Of a stretch of 64,000 bases of DNA, positions 1 through 8,313 are shown piece after piece (position 1 is the first letter of the stretch; each line of letters starts with the position of its first letter). The stretch covers positions 1 through 64,000 of the forward strand of contig NZ_JAERQD010000025.1 of NCBI RefSeq assembly GCF_016735695.1. Direction: 5' to 3'. The notes below the pieces were generated by a model. The model saw only the letters and a program-made list of their open reading frames with translations, made no database searches and was not told the DNA's origin. This DNA comes from Microvirga zambiensis WSM3693. GTDB lineage: Bacteria > Pseudomonadota > Alphaproteobacteria > Rhizobiales > Beijerinckiaceae. A program made the position numbers and the translations under genes.

Positions 1-1296
1 TCCGGCGGCTGGGCTCAGGGCATCAGCCTCGACAAGTCCGACAACAGCACGATCAGCAACAACAACGTCTACGACAACTGGGGCGAAGGCGTCGGTGCCA
101 TGTTCACCAAGGGCGCCAAGCTCACCGGCAATGTGGTCTATGACAGCTACAGCGTCGGCATCTATCTCGACAACGCGCAGGATGCGGTGGTGCAGTACAA
201 CACCGTGTCGCATACCAACGACACCAACTTCTACCGCAGCGGCAAGCCGGCGACCGGCATCGAGATCTGCAACGAGAACGGCGACCGCATGCTGCCGTCC
301 TCGGGCCTCGTGATCACCAACAACGTGCTCGCCGGCGTCGGCAACGTGCACTACAGCACCTACGGCGCCAACACGGGCCTGATCAACTCGACGATCGCGC
401 CGAACACGGTCCAGAGCAGCCCGATCCCGGCTCCGACGCCCACGCCGACCCCGACGCCGACTCCCACGCCGACCCCGGGCGACAACCCGGTCGTGGCTTC
501 TGACGACAGCTACACCGGCACGAAGGACAAGGTTCTTACGGTCGACGCGACCAAGGGTGTCCTCGCCAACGACACGGCTGCCGACGGTGGCAAGGCTGCG
601 GTTGCAGGCACTTTCGCGACCTCTCAGGGCGGCAGCGTGAAGCTCAATGCCGATGGCTCGTTCGTCTATACGGCGAAGGCCAGCTTCACCGGCACGGACA
701 CCTTCAACTACACTGCGAAGGACGCCGACGGCGACACCGATACCGGCACCGTTACCTTCAAGGTTTCGGACGTGGCCGACCCGACCCCCACTCCGACCCC
801 GACCCCGACTCCCACGCCTTCGCGGCCGACCACCACGAAGACGTTCAATGGCACGACCAGCTCGAATGAGCTGTGGGGCTCGTCGGGCAATGACCTGATC
901 GACGGCAAGGGCGGCAACGATACGCTCTGGGGCATGAACGGCAACGACGTTCTGATCGGCGGTTCGGGCAAGGACACCTTCGTGTTCGCTTCGGCTGGAT
1001 CCAACGCCCTCAAGCTGGGTAGCAACAACGTCGACGTGATCGTCGACTTCAACCCCGCTGACGACACGATCCAGCTTGGCGACTCGGTGTTCAGCAAGCT
1101 CAAGGCCGGCAACCTCGCCTCGAGCGCCTTCGTCACGGGCACCAAGGCGTTGGATTCCAGCGATCGCATCATCTACAACAAGCAGACGGGCGAGCTGTCC
1201 TACGATGCGGATGGCACGGGCTCGGCGGCTGCGGTGAAGTTCGCCGTGATCGAGAACAAGGCCGCTCTCACGGCTGCCGACTTCTTCATCATCTAA
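1..1296 (+). CDS. Secreted right-handed beta-helix / Ig-like / RTX protein (5' truncated by window edge)
   Basis: The reading frame is open from base 1, so the start lies outside the window; the first ATG at 100 is internal. The visible protein begins with Asn/Val-rich parallel beta-helix repeats (NNNVYDN, NVVYDSYSVGIYLDN, ITNNVLAG). Next come a Pro-Thr linker, one cadherin/VCBS-like beta-sandwich domain (DGSFVYTAKASFTGTDTF), a second Pro-Thr linker, and RTX nonapeptides (GSSGNDLIDGKGGNDTLWG, then GNDVLIGGSGKDTF). The tail ends in hydrophobic DFFII, typical of type I secretion signals. Beta-helix plus RTX is the layout of extracellular polysaccharide lyases and mannuronan epimerases, but the catalytic region is not visible enough to name an activity. 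No exporter adjoins it; the type I exporter near 24.5-27.7 kb is a possible partner (inference). Confidence 0.85.
   Translation, partial: SGGWAQGISLDKSDNSTISNNNVYDNWGEGVGAMFTKGAKLTGNVVYDSYSVGIYLDNAQDAVVQYNTVSHTNDTNFYRSGKPATGIEICNENGDRMLPSSGLVITNNVLAGVGNVHYSTYGANTGLINSTIAPNTVQSSPIPAPTPTPTPTPTPTPTPGDNPVVASDDSYTGTKDKVLTVDATKGVLANDTAADGGKAAVAGTFATSQGGSVKLNADGSFVYTAKASFTGTDTFNYTAKDADGDTDTGTVTFKVSDVADPTPTPTPTPTPTPSRPTTTKTFNGTTSSNELWGSSGNDLIDGKGGNDTLWGMNGNDVLIGGSGKDTFVFASAGSNALKLGSNNVDVIVDFNPADDTIQLGDSVFSKLKAGNLASSAFVTGTKALDSSDRIIYNKQTGELSYDADGTGSAAAVKFAVIENKAALTAADFFII
427..478 (+). repeat. Pro-Thr codon repeat, first linker
   Basis: Tandem hexamer-like repeat encoding about eight Pro-Thr pairs between the beta-helix and the Ig-like domain. 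It is a flexible interdomain linker and a likely site of copy-number change. Confidence 0.85.
781..819 (+). repeat. Pro-Thr codon repeat, second linker
   Basis: A second Pro-Thr run of about six pairs, separating the Ig-like domain from the RTX region. Its codon pattern matches the first linker. Confidence 0.85.
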
Positions 1297-1324
1297 CGAT
1301 CGTCTGATCTCTATCAGTGCGAAG

Positions 1325-1356
1325 CGGCCCCGGTCATACCGGGGCCGTTTTGTTTT
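1325..1356 (+). terminator. Rho-independent terminator after the RTX gene
   Basis: Perfect 10-bp GC-rich stem (1325-1334 with 1338-1347) with a CAT loop, followed by TTTTGTTTT. It sits 28 bases after the RTX gene stop codon. The 175 bases from here to the next gene hold only the presumed promoter of that gene. Confidence 0.92.
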
Positions 1357-1530
1357 GTGGCGCCGCGCAAACGGCGCGATCCGTCGAAACTGGCCATTTC
1401 GCTCAACCCCAAAATAGTCGCGACAACCGACCTGTGGGTGCTTTGTCATTACCACCGATCAGGTTTAAGTTCTTGAGCGCGCTTAGGATATTAGGCGTTT
1501 CATTCGATCGACCATCCCATTTCAGCGGAT

Positions 1531-3006
1531 ATGTCAGAGATGATGAGCCACATTACTCCGGTTATCCTGTCGGGCGGCTCCGGAAGCCGCCTGTGGCCTC
1601 TGTCCCGAGAGGCTTATCCGAAGCAGCTTCTCCCCCTTCTGGGGCAGAGGAGCCTTCTGCAGGAGACGTTGCGGAGGGTTTCCGGATCGCCCCGTTTCGG
1701 AGCGCCTCTCGTGATCGCCAATGCGGAGCATCGTTTCCTGATTGCGGAACAGCTGCGTGAAATGGGTTGCGACGATGCCACGATCGTGCTCGAGCCGCTC
1801 GGGCGCAACACCTGTCCGGCGGCGGCGGTGGCGGCGATCCTTGCCGTCCGGCAGGATCCTGACAGCCTTATTCTGCTGATGCCGGCCGACCATAGCATTG
1901 GTGACGCTGCGGCATTTCAGGCCGCCGTCGAGACTGGGACCAAGGCGGCCGAGCAGGGCTACTTCGTGCTCTTCGGCATCACACCCGATTCTCCGGCGAC
2001 GGGATATGGCTATATTCATTGCGGAGAAACGCTCGACGATCCGAGCATCCGCCGGGTGCAGGGTTTCAAGGAAAAGCCCGACATCGGCGCGGCCGCGACA
2101 TATGTAGCGTCCGGGACCTATGCCTGGAACAGCGGCATCTTCCTGTTGCCGGCCCGCCGTTTTCTGGACGAGTTGGAGCGTCTGGACCCGAAACTCCTGC
2201 AGGCCTGCACGCAGGCGGTCGACAAGGCGGCCACCGATCTGGATTTCCTGCGCCTGGATCCGATGTCGTTCCAGAGTGCGCCGAACATTTCGATCGACTA
2301 TGCGGTGATGGAGAAGACGCCGCATGCGGCAGTGGTCCCCGTCGATTGCGCGTGGTCGGATATCGGCGCCTGGTCGGCCCTGTGGTCGTTGGCTCAAAAA
2401 GACGAGAACGGTACGGCCACCCTGGGAGACGTCGTCGCCCTTGAAAGCAAGGATTGCTATATCCGCTCCGATGGCCCGCTCGTGGCGACCATCGGAGTCG
2501 AGGATCTCGTCATCGTGGCAACGCAGGATGCCATCCTCGTGGCGCCCAAGGGCCGTGACCAGGATGTCAAGAAGCTCGTCGATCAGTTGAAGGCGAGGGG
2601 GCATGACAGCGCCGTCCAGACGCAGCGAGTTCACCGACCCTGGGGTTTCTATCAGTCCCTTCACACGGGCGAACGGTTCCAGGTGAAGCGGATTACGGTC
2701 GCTCCCGGCGAGAAGCTGTCCCTGCAGATGCATTATCACCGAGCCGAGCACTGGGTCGTGGTCAATGGCACGGCCATGGTCACACGCGACAACGAGCAGA
2801 TTCTTCTGCGCGAGAACGAATCGATCTATTTGCCGCTCGGTTGCGTACACCGGCTCGAAAACCCGGGTCGCGTGCCGCTGAACCTGATCGAGGTGCAGTC
2901 CGGCGCCTATCTCGGGGAAGACGATATCGTGCGGATCGAAGATATTTACGCCCGCGACAGCAACGACGGCTTCAAGCGGGAGCCTCGGCGGTTGCCGGCG
3001 GAATAG
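1531..3006 (+). CDS. manC: Mannose-1-phosphate guanylyltransferase / mannose-6-phosphate isomerase (type II bifunctional)
   Basis: The 491-residue product matches the usual length of the GMP-PMI type II family (ManC/AlgA/XanB). The N-terminal nucleotidyltransferase has the pyrophosphorylase signature LSGGSGSRLWPLSR and the FKEKPD motif. The C-terminal cupin phosphomannose isomerase contains PWGFYQSL, FQVKRITVAPGEKLSLQMHYHRAEHW and a conserved His/Glu metal site. It converts fructose-6-phosphate to mannose-6-phosphate and mannose-1-phosphate to GDP-mannose for exopolysaccharide or LPS. In-frame ATGs at 1540 and 1543 are alternative starts. It is monocistronic here; the mutase step and the glycosyltransferases are not nearby. 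Confidence 0.95.
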   Translation: MSEMMSHITPVILSGGSGSRLWPLSREAYPKQLLPLLGQRSLLQETLRRVSGSPRFGAPLVIANAEHRFLIAEQLREMGCDDATIVLEPLGRNTCPAAAVAAILAVRQDPDSLILLMPADHSIGDAAAFQAAVETGTKAAEQGYFVLFGITPDSPATGYGYIHCGETLDDPSIRRVQGFKEKPDIGAAATYVASGTYAWNSGIFLLPARRFLDELERLDPKLLQACTQAVDKAATDLDFLRLDPMSFQSAPNISIDYAVMEKTPHAAVVPVDCAWSDIGAWSALWSLAQKDENGTATLGDVVALESKDCYIRSDGPLVATIGVEDLVIVATQDAILVAPKGRDQDVKKLVDQLKARGHDSAVQTQRVHRPWGFYQSLHTGERFQVKRITVAPGEKLSLQMHYHRAEHWVVVNGTAMVTRDNEQILLRENESIYLPLGCVHRLENPGRVPLNLIEVQSGAYLGEDDIVRIEDIYARDSNDGFKREPRRLPAE

Positions 3007-3062
3007 CCTCGATCCACCGGCTGCGCGTCGCTGAATGCATCGAGGCCATGCCCTCGATGCAT

Positions 3063-4232
3063 TCACGACATTGACGCGACCACCTCCAGCATCACCTCGG
3101 TCGCACCGCCTCCGATCGACAGGACGCGGGCATCACGGGCCATGCGCTCGATCGGGCTCTCGCGCATGAACCCCATGGCGCCATGGAACTGCACGCACGA
3201 ATACATGACCTCATTGACGAGCTCACCGCAGAAGGCCTTCACCATCGAGACCTCGCGCATGCAGTCCTCATCCGCCGCCATGCGCCAGGCGGTGGCATAG
3301 AGAAACTGGCGGCCTGCCTCCACTTTCGTGGCGAGCATCGCGAGGCGCTCGCGGATCGCCTGCATATCCCAAAGGACGCCGCCGAATGCCTTCCGCGCTC
3401 GTAACCATTGGAGCGTCATCTCGATAGCCGCCTCGGCCGCGCCTATCGCCATGGCCGCGAGGACGAGACGCTCGTTCTGGAAATTGCCCATGATCGAGTA
3501 GAAGCCTTGTCCCTCCGCGCCGAGTATGTTGGCAGCGGGGATGCGGCAATTCTCGAAGACGAGCTCCGCCGTATCGGAACAACGCCAGCCATGCTTGTCG
3601 AGTTGACGGGCGACGCTGAAGCCGGGCGTGCCCTTCTCGACGAGGAACATGGAGATCCCATTGGCTCCGGCCGACGGGTCGGTCTTGGCGGCGACGCAGA
3701 TGAGATCCGCGTGAACGCCGTTCGTGATGTAGAGCTTCTCACCATCGAGGACGTAGGAGTCGCCGTCACGGCGGGCACGAGTGCGGATCGCTTTCACGTC
3801 CGAGCCCGCATCCGGCTCCGTTATGGCAACCGCGGTGATCACCTCGCCGCTGATGATGCCGGGCATCCAGCGCGCGCGCTGCGCCTTCGTTCCGTCGTTG
3901 AAGACATGCGGCGAGGCCATGTCGGTATGCACGAGAGTTGCGATGCCGACGCCCCCATAGGTCGAGCGCCCGAGTTCCTCGGCAAAGATCGTGGATGCGA
4001 CCGCATCCATCTCGGAGCCGCCGTATTCGGCTGGGTAGCGGATGCCAAAGAAACCGAGTTCCCCCATGCGACGCAGGGTTGGGCGGGGGATGAACCCATC
4101 CTCCTCCCAACGGTCTGCATGGGGCTTGATCTCTTCCTTGACGAACCGGCGAACCTGATCGCGCAGGAGCTCATATTCGCCGGCAGCCCAGGGCAGCCCC
4201 GACCTGCGTGTCTCTGCCCAACCTTTGTCCAT
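3063..4232 (-). CDS. Acyl-CoA dehydrogenase family flavoprotein, last gene of the NRPS-type operon
   Basis: About 389 residues, full length for the family. It shows the N-terminal helical domain, the middle beta-domain FAD motif (ITEPDAGSDVKAIRTRA, LYITNG), the C-terminal helical domain, and the catalytic-base region IGGGATEVM with the Glu retained. The ATG at 4232 is preferred; a GTG at 4268, six bases after the A-PCP stop codon, would add 12 residues and suggests translational coupling. Position in an NRPS operon recalls dehydrogenases that oxidise carrier-protein-bound aminoacyl groups (PltE/RedW class). Oxidation of the substrate on the neighbouring PCP is therefore a reasonable inference, but ordinary acyl-CoA substrates cannot be excluded. 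Confidence 0.88.
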   Translation of the reverse strand: MDKGWAETRRSGLPWAAGEYELLRDQVRRFVKEEIKPHADRWEEDGFIPRPTLRRMGELGFFGIRYPAEYGGSEMDAVASTIFAEELGRSTYGGVGIATLVHTDMASPHVFNDGTKAQRARWMPGIISGEVITAVAITEPDAGSDVKAIRTRARRDGDSYVLDGEKLYITNGVHADLICVAAKTDPSAGANGISMFLVEKGTPGFSVARQLDKHGWRCSDTAELVFENCRIPAANILGAEGQGFYSIMGNFQNERLVLAAMAIGAAEAAIEMTLQWLRARKAFGGVLWDMQAIRERLAMLATKVEAGRQFLYATAWRMAADEDCMREVSMVKAFCGELVNEVMYSCVQFHGAMGFMRESPIERMARDARVLSIGGGATEVMLEVVASMS

Positions 4233-4274
4233 GACTCTTACTCGCTCTGCTGTTCGGCCCGAGATCACATTCAG

Positions 4275-7247
4275 CTAGATCTCGATCTCTTCTCTCGGTC
4301 CCTCGGAGGTTGAAGGTGCCCGCGACTCTGCCATCCAGAGCATGCCGTCGATCACCTCCGCCAGCCCGGCCACCGTGGGACGCTCGAAGAGATTGCGGAG
4401 CTGTACGTCCACTCCGAAGGTTTCCCGCATGCGCGATACTGCCCGCATCACCAGGAGGGAATGTCCTCCGAGGCCGAAGAAGTTGTCGTTGCGGCCGATC
4501 GATTCGACCTTCAGGAGATCGCACCACAGCTCTGCCAGCGCCTTTTCCGTTGCCGTGGAGGGGGCGACGAATTCCTCTGCCTGTTGGATATTTTCCGCCG
4601 TCGGCTCAGGAAGCGCAGCGCGATCGATCTTGCCATTGGTCGTGAGCGGCATCCGCTCGAGTCGAACAAAGTGCGTAGGCATCATGGACTCCAGCAACTC
4701 TTCGGCGAGGTGGGCGCGTAGCTCCGCCACGGATATGGGTTTCGAGGAGGCGTAGTAAGCCACGAGCCGCGCGATGCCATCTTCGGCGGCAGCGGGCTCG
4801 ACATAGCCGATCTTGGCCATGATCTCCTTGATGCGGGGTACGTCCAACTCGTCATTCAGTTCATCGATGGCCTCGTCTCGGGTTTTCTGGCCGAGGCGCA
4901 CGTCCCAGCTATAGGGCAGGGCGTAGTTGTGGTGCCCGCGTTGTCGCTTGTGGACGTAGATACCGACATCGTTGATGAGGCAGTTCGTGGAGCGCCCGGT
5001 ATCCGCGGGCCGGTCCCACCCGGCCTGCGTTTTCAGGAACGCGAGCATGTCTTCCAGCGGCACGCTCCAGTAGCGATAGAAGTCGATGAACTTCACCTCC
5101 TCGAAGACGGCGTCGTTTCGGAAGACGTCGACATCGAGGTAGCGGGACACGGCATCTTCTCGCCGGTGATACTCTTTGCGCGCCTCGGCGACGAGCGCAT
5201 CCAGGCGGGCTGGGTCGTAGTCATCGCGCTTGAAGACTTCCTCGGTCAACCGTGTTTCGAAGAACTGGCCACGGGACAATCCTGTCACGATGTACCCGAT
5301 TTCCTTCTCACGGGCGAAGTTCGTCGCCAGCGTGTAGATCGTCTTGAAGCAGCCGTTGCAGACATTCGCGAACCGTTTCAAGCTGTCGACGAAGATCTCG
5401 TTCATGTATGGCGTGCTTCCCCAGTGATGGTCCACGCCGAGCGAGGTCACGAGCCGCCTGATATTGGCTTTTGCTCCTTCGGAGATGAAGCCGTTGTCGA
5501 GGGTGAAGGTGAGCGGCTTCACACCCATCGCCACGAGCTTGCAGAGCATGAAGCTGCTGTCCTTGCCGCCGCTCAGCAGCACGATGCAATCATAGGGGCC
5601 TTTCCGGTTCGCCTGCATCTCTGCGATCAGGACCTGCAGGTCGTCCGGCGTCTTGAAATAGGTCTGCGCCTTGTCGACATAGGTGTCGAATGCCCGGCAG
5701 AGGTTGCAGACACCGGCTGAATCGAACGTCGTTCCGGGCAGGTCGGACGAGACACCGCAGCGCTCGCAATAGCGCAACTGCGTCGGCTTTCCGACCGGGA
5801 CGGCGACGGCCGCGACCGCGCAATCGTGGATGTCCGGATGCTTGAGAAGCCGGGCTTCGATCTCGCCGAGTTCCACCCGGGCGCCGCCGACCTTTACCTG
5901 ATGGTCGGCGCGGCCGAGGAAATCCAGGCGTCCCTCCGAGTTCCAGCGGGCAAGGTCGCCGGTTTTGTACAACCGCAGCCTTGAAACGCCGTTGCGGGGA
6001 TCGGTGGCCGTGAGAAACCGTTCGTCGGTGAGATCCGGGCGATTGAAATAGCCCCTTGCGAGACCGTCTCCGGCAATGAACATCTCGCCGATGATACCGG
6101 GAGGGGTGGGCTGGAATGCTTCGTTGAGGACGTAGATTCCGGCATTGGCCGCCGGAGTGCCGATCGGCACGGAGGGCGCCTGATCCCGGTTGATGTCGAA
6201 TTGGTGGATCATGCAGCCCACCGTGGCTTCGGTGGGTCCGTATTCGTTGTAGATCTCGATCGGATGGGAAATGGCCTTCGTGAGGTCGCGGGCCAATTCC
6301 GTTTTGAAGTCTTCGCCACCGACGATGAACTTGCGCAGCCGCGTTGCACGCAAGTCGCGGTCACGGATCATCGCGAGGTGCGCAGGTGTCAGCTTCATGA
6401 TGTCGGCGGCGTTGTCGTCGACGACCTTGAGCGCGACCATGCTCTGCGCGCCGGGATCGCCGCGATAGACCACGATGCGGCCGCCCGTGATGAGGGGAGT
6501 GAAGAGCGTCGTAACCGTCAGATCGAAGGCCAGGGACGAGAACAGAGGCCACGTGAGACTTTCACCTGAACTGTAGACCTTTGCAGCCCACCAGATGTAG
6601 TTCACCAGGTTCCGGTGCTCGATCATGACGCCCTTGGGCGTGCCGGTCGAGCCGGACGTGAAAATGATGTAAGCGATACTCCCCGGAGTGGCGGCGGAGG
6701 GATGATCCAGTTGCGGTTGTCCCGCAATCGACCGGAAGTCGGCGTCGAGGACGAATATGCCGGCGAGATCGGGAGCAATTGCCGCCTGCAGATGCGCCTG
6801 AGTGACTGCCAACGGTATCCGGCCGCCGCTCCCTTTGGTGATGTCCTTCAGAATCGTCGCGAGGCGGCCCTTCGGCGTCGCCGCATCGATCGGCACATAA
6901 GCTGCCCCGGATTTCAGAATGCCCAGGATTGCGACGACGACTTCGATGGAGTGTTCCATGAAGACGACTACGATCCCGCCAGGTCCGATGCCGGTGGAGA
7001 TCAGCTGCGCGGCCATTTGATTGGAGCGCTCGTTGAGCTGACGATAGCTCGATATCTCGTCGCCGAACCGGATCGCCTCGGCGTCGGGCGTGAGCCTTGC
7101 TTGGTCGCGAAAGAGATCGATGATCGTGCTGTCCGATGGATAGGACGCTGCGGTATCGTTGAAGTCGACGACCAGTGTCCGGTGACCGTCACCGTTGAGC
7201 AGAGGAAGAGACATGCTCTCCGCCGCGATAGGCAGGACTTCATTCAT
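4275..7247 (-). CDS. NRPS-type A-PCP protein with a PP-loop amidotransferase-like domain inserted in the adenylation domain
   Basis: The ATG at 7247 follows a GGGGAG ribosome site (990 residues); a TTG at 7277 is an alternative. The A domain covers about 40-480, with A3 TSGSTGTPKG at 197-206, A5 NEYGPTE near 334-340, and A7/A8 (YKTGD, GRADHQVKVGG). Reading the ten specificity positions by hand gives D-L-T-K-I-G-E-V-G-K, nearly the known asparagine code DLTKLGEVGK. Between A8 and A9, residues about 485-818 form a foreign domain: a zinc-finger-like CxxC..CxxC (Cys494, 497, 514, 517), PP-loop LLSGGKDSS (559-564), a CNGC pair at 630-633, and a C-terminal region like N-acetyl-sugar amidotransferases (WbpG/PseA type). 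The A domain then resumes (A10 NGKIDR, 871-876), followed by a PCP with Ser930 in GLGGHS and an acidic tail. There is no condensation domain. The product is unknown; in-situ amidation or thionation of a tethered amino acid is inference. Confidence 0.93.
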   Translation of the reverse strand: MNEVLPIAAESMSLPLLNGDGHRTLVVDFNDTAASYPSDSTIIDLFRDQARLTPDAEAIRFGDEISSYRQLNERSNQMAAQLISTGIGPGGIVVVFMEHSIEVVVAILGILKSGAAYVPIDAATPKGRLATILKDITKGSGGRIPLAVTQAHLQAAIAPDLAGIFVLDADFRSIAGQPQLDHPSAATPGSIAYIIFTSGSTGTPKGVMIEHRNLVNYIWWAAKVYSSGESLTWPLFSSLAFDLTVTTLFTPLITGGRIVVYRGDPGAQSMVALKVVDDNAADIMKLTPAHLAMIRDRDLRATRLRKFIVGGEDFKTELARDLTKAISHPIEIYNEYGPTEATVGCMIHQFDINRDQAPSVPIGTPAANAGIYVLNEAFQPTPPGIIGEMFIAGDGLARGYFNRPDLTDERFLTATDPRNGVSRLRLYKTGDLARWNSEGRLDFLGRADHQVKVGGARVELGEIEARLLKHPDIHDCAVAAVAVPVGKPTQLRYCERCGVSSDLPGTTFDSAGVCNLCRAFDTYVDKAQTYFKTPDDLQVLIAEMQANRKGPYDCIVLLSGGKDSSFMLCKLVAMGVKPLTFTLDNGFISEGAKANIRRLVTSLGVDHHWGSTPYMNEIFVDSLKRFANVCNGCFKTIYTLATNFAREKEIGYIVTGLSRGQFFETRLTEEVFKRDDYDPARLDALVAEARKEYHRREDAVSRYLDVDVFRNDAVFEEVKFIDFYRYWSVPLEDMLAFLKTQAGWDRPADTGRSTNCLINDVGIYVHKRQRGHHNYALPYSWDVRLGQKTRDEAIDELNDELDVPRIKEIMAKIGYVEPAAAEDGIARLVAYYASSKPISVAELRAHLAEELLESMMPTHFVRLERMPLTTNGKIDRAALPEPTAENIQQAEEFVAPSTATEKALAELWCDLLKVESIGRNDNFFGLGGHSLLVMRAVSRMRETFGVDVQLRNLFERPTVAGLAEVIDGMLWMAESRAPSTSEGPREEIEI

Positions 7248-7293
7248 GAGAGTGCGCTCCCCGTTGCGGAAACTCAAAATTAGGTTACGTCAA

Positions 7294-8313
7294 TCACTCA
7301 ACCTTTTGAGTTGACTGGCGATACAGTTCAGCGATGGCAGGCGCGTCCGGCTCCTCGAGCATGAGCGGGCCGTTACAATCCTCAGGGCCGTAGTAGAACT
7401 CGGCCTGAGGCGCGACCTGAAGCCACCGATGCGGCGCGGCTCCCGAACGCAGCCAAGCCTTGTTCGGAAGGAAGATGCAGACGCGGCCTGAATACGAAAC
7501 AGGCTTGTAACGCTTCAAAGCCGTTATCGCCGTGGCTTTGAGGCGAGCTCTGCTCGCAAGCACCGGATCGGCCGTGGCAGGCCCTTTGCTGTCGCGAATG
7601 CGAGTCATAAGCGCTTCGACCCGCTTGCCGGGGTTTCGGAAGCGGCTGAAGAAATATCGAACGCGCGCACCGAATGTCGGTAGCTTCGCCAGCTCCCGCA
7701 GTAACGGATCGGCCCGGCGCCGCGCGAAGAAGTAAAGCAGGCGGGGGATTTCCCGATATGTACCGGGGTCGAGCGGGCCGAAGAGTGCCAGGCAGGAAAC
7801 TTCCGCCCCGCGCTGTTTCAGGATTCGCGCCAGCTCGAAAGCAGTCGCTCCCCCGGAACAATACCCGGCAATGATGTAAGGACCCGTGGGCTGGTATTCG
7901 GTGATCTGGTCGGCGAAGTAGCCGGCGATGTCTTCGACGCGATCCATCGGCTCGCTCTTGCCATCGAAGCCCGAGGGCTGGAGCGCGAAGAACGGCTGAT
8001 CGTCACCCAGGCGCTTTGAGAGGGCGGAGAACGAGAAAGGAACTCCGATATGTCCCGGAACGGCATAAATCGGCGTGCGCTTCCCGTGCAGCTGGAGCGG
8101 AACGATCGCGGGCTGTTGGTGGGTCGCTGCTGCGGCCATGTTGAGGAAGCCGATAATCTCGGTCTTCCGATCTCGCAGCTGGTCGCGGAACTCCGGCGTC
8201 AGCGCTCCCGCTGGTGCGTTGCACCGGAGTCGGTCGCCCTCAACCCAGACCTTGATGTCCTTGAGTGCCAGGCCAGCGAGAAGCTCCGGGATCTGCATAA
8301 CCTCCGTCGTCAT
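7294..8313 (-). CDS. Type I thioesterase-fold protein with N-terminal TubC-like docking domain
   Basis: 339 residues. Residues about 7-57 resemble the TubC N-terminal docking domain (LLAGLALKDIKVWVEGDRLR). Residues about 70-335 form an alpha/beta-hydrolase thioesterase with nucleophile elbow GYCSGG, in which Cys152 replaces the usual Ser, and a plausible Asp182 (LFGPLDPG). The C-terminal segment that normally carries the catalytic His reads YYGPEDCNGPLML and has no His, so catalysis may be altered. The start overlaps the stop of the upstream 55-residue gene (ATGA), and the A-PCP gene starts 46 bases downstream. It probably releases or transfers the PCP-bound product. The docking domain could bind the acidic C-terminus of the A-PCP protein (inference). 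Confidence 0.85.
   Translation of the reverse strand: MTTEVMQIPELLAGLALKDIKVWVEGDRLRCNAPAGALTPEFRDQLRDRKTEIIGFLNMAAAATHQQPAIVPLQLHGKRTPIYAVPGHIGVPFSFSALSKRLGDDQPFFALQPSGFDGKSEPMDRVEDIAGYFADQITEYQPTGPYIIAGYCSGGATAFELARILKQRGAEVSCLALFGPLDPGTYREIPRLLYFFARRRADPLLRELAKLPTFGARVRYFFSRFRNPGKRVEALMTRIRDSKGPATADPVLASRARLKATAITALKRYKPVSYSGRVCIFLPNKAWLRSGAAPHRWLQVAPQAEFYYGPEDCNGPLMLEEPDAPAIAELYRQSTQKVE

Noticed and set aside
1534..3066. Long minus-strand open frame (510 codons) over the GDP-mannose gene
   Set aside because: Antisense shadow of a strongly supported gene; Arg/His-rich with no family motifs, a known artefact of high-GC DNA.
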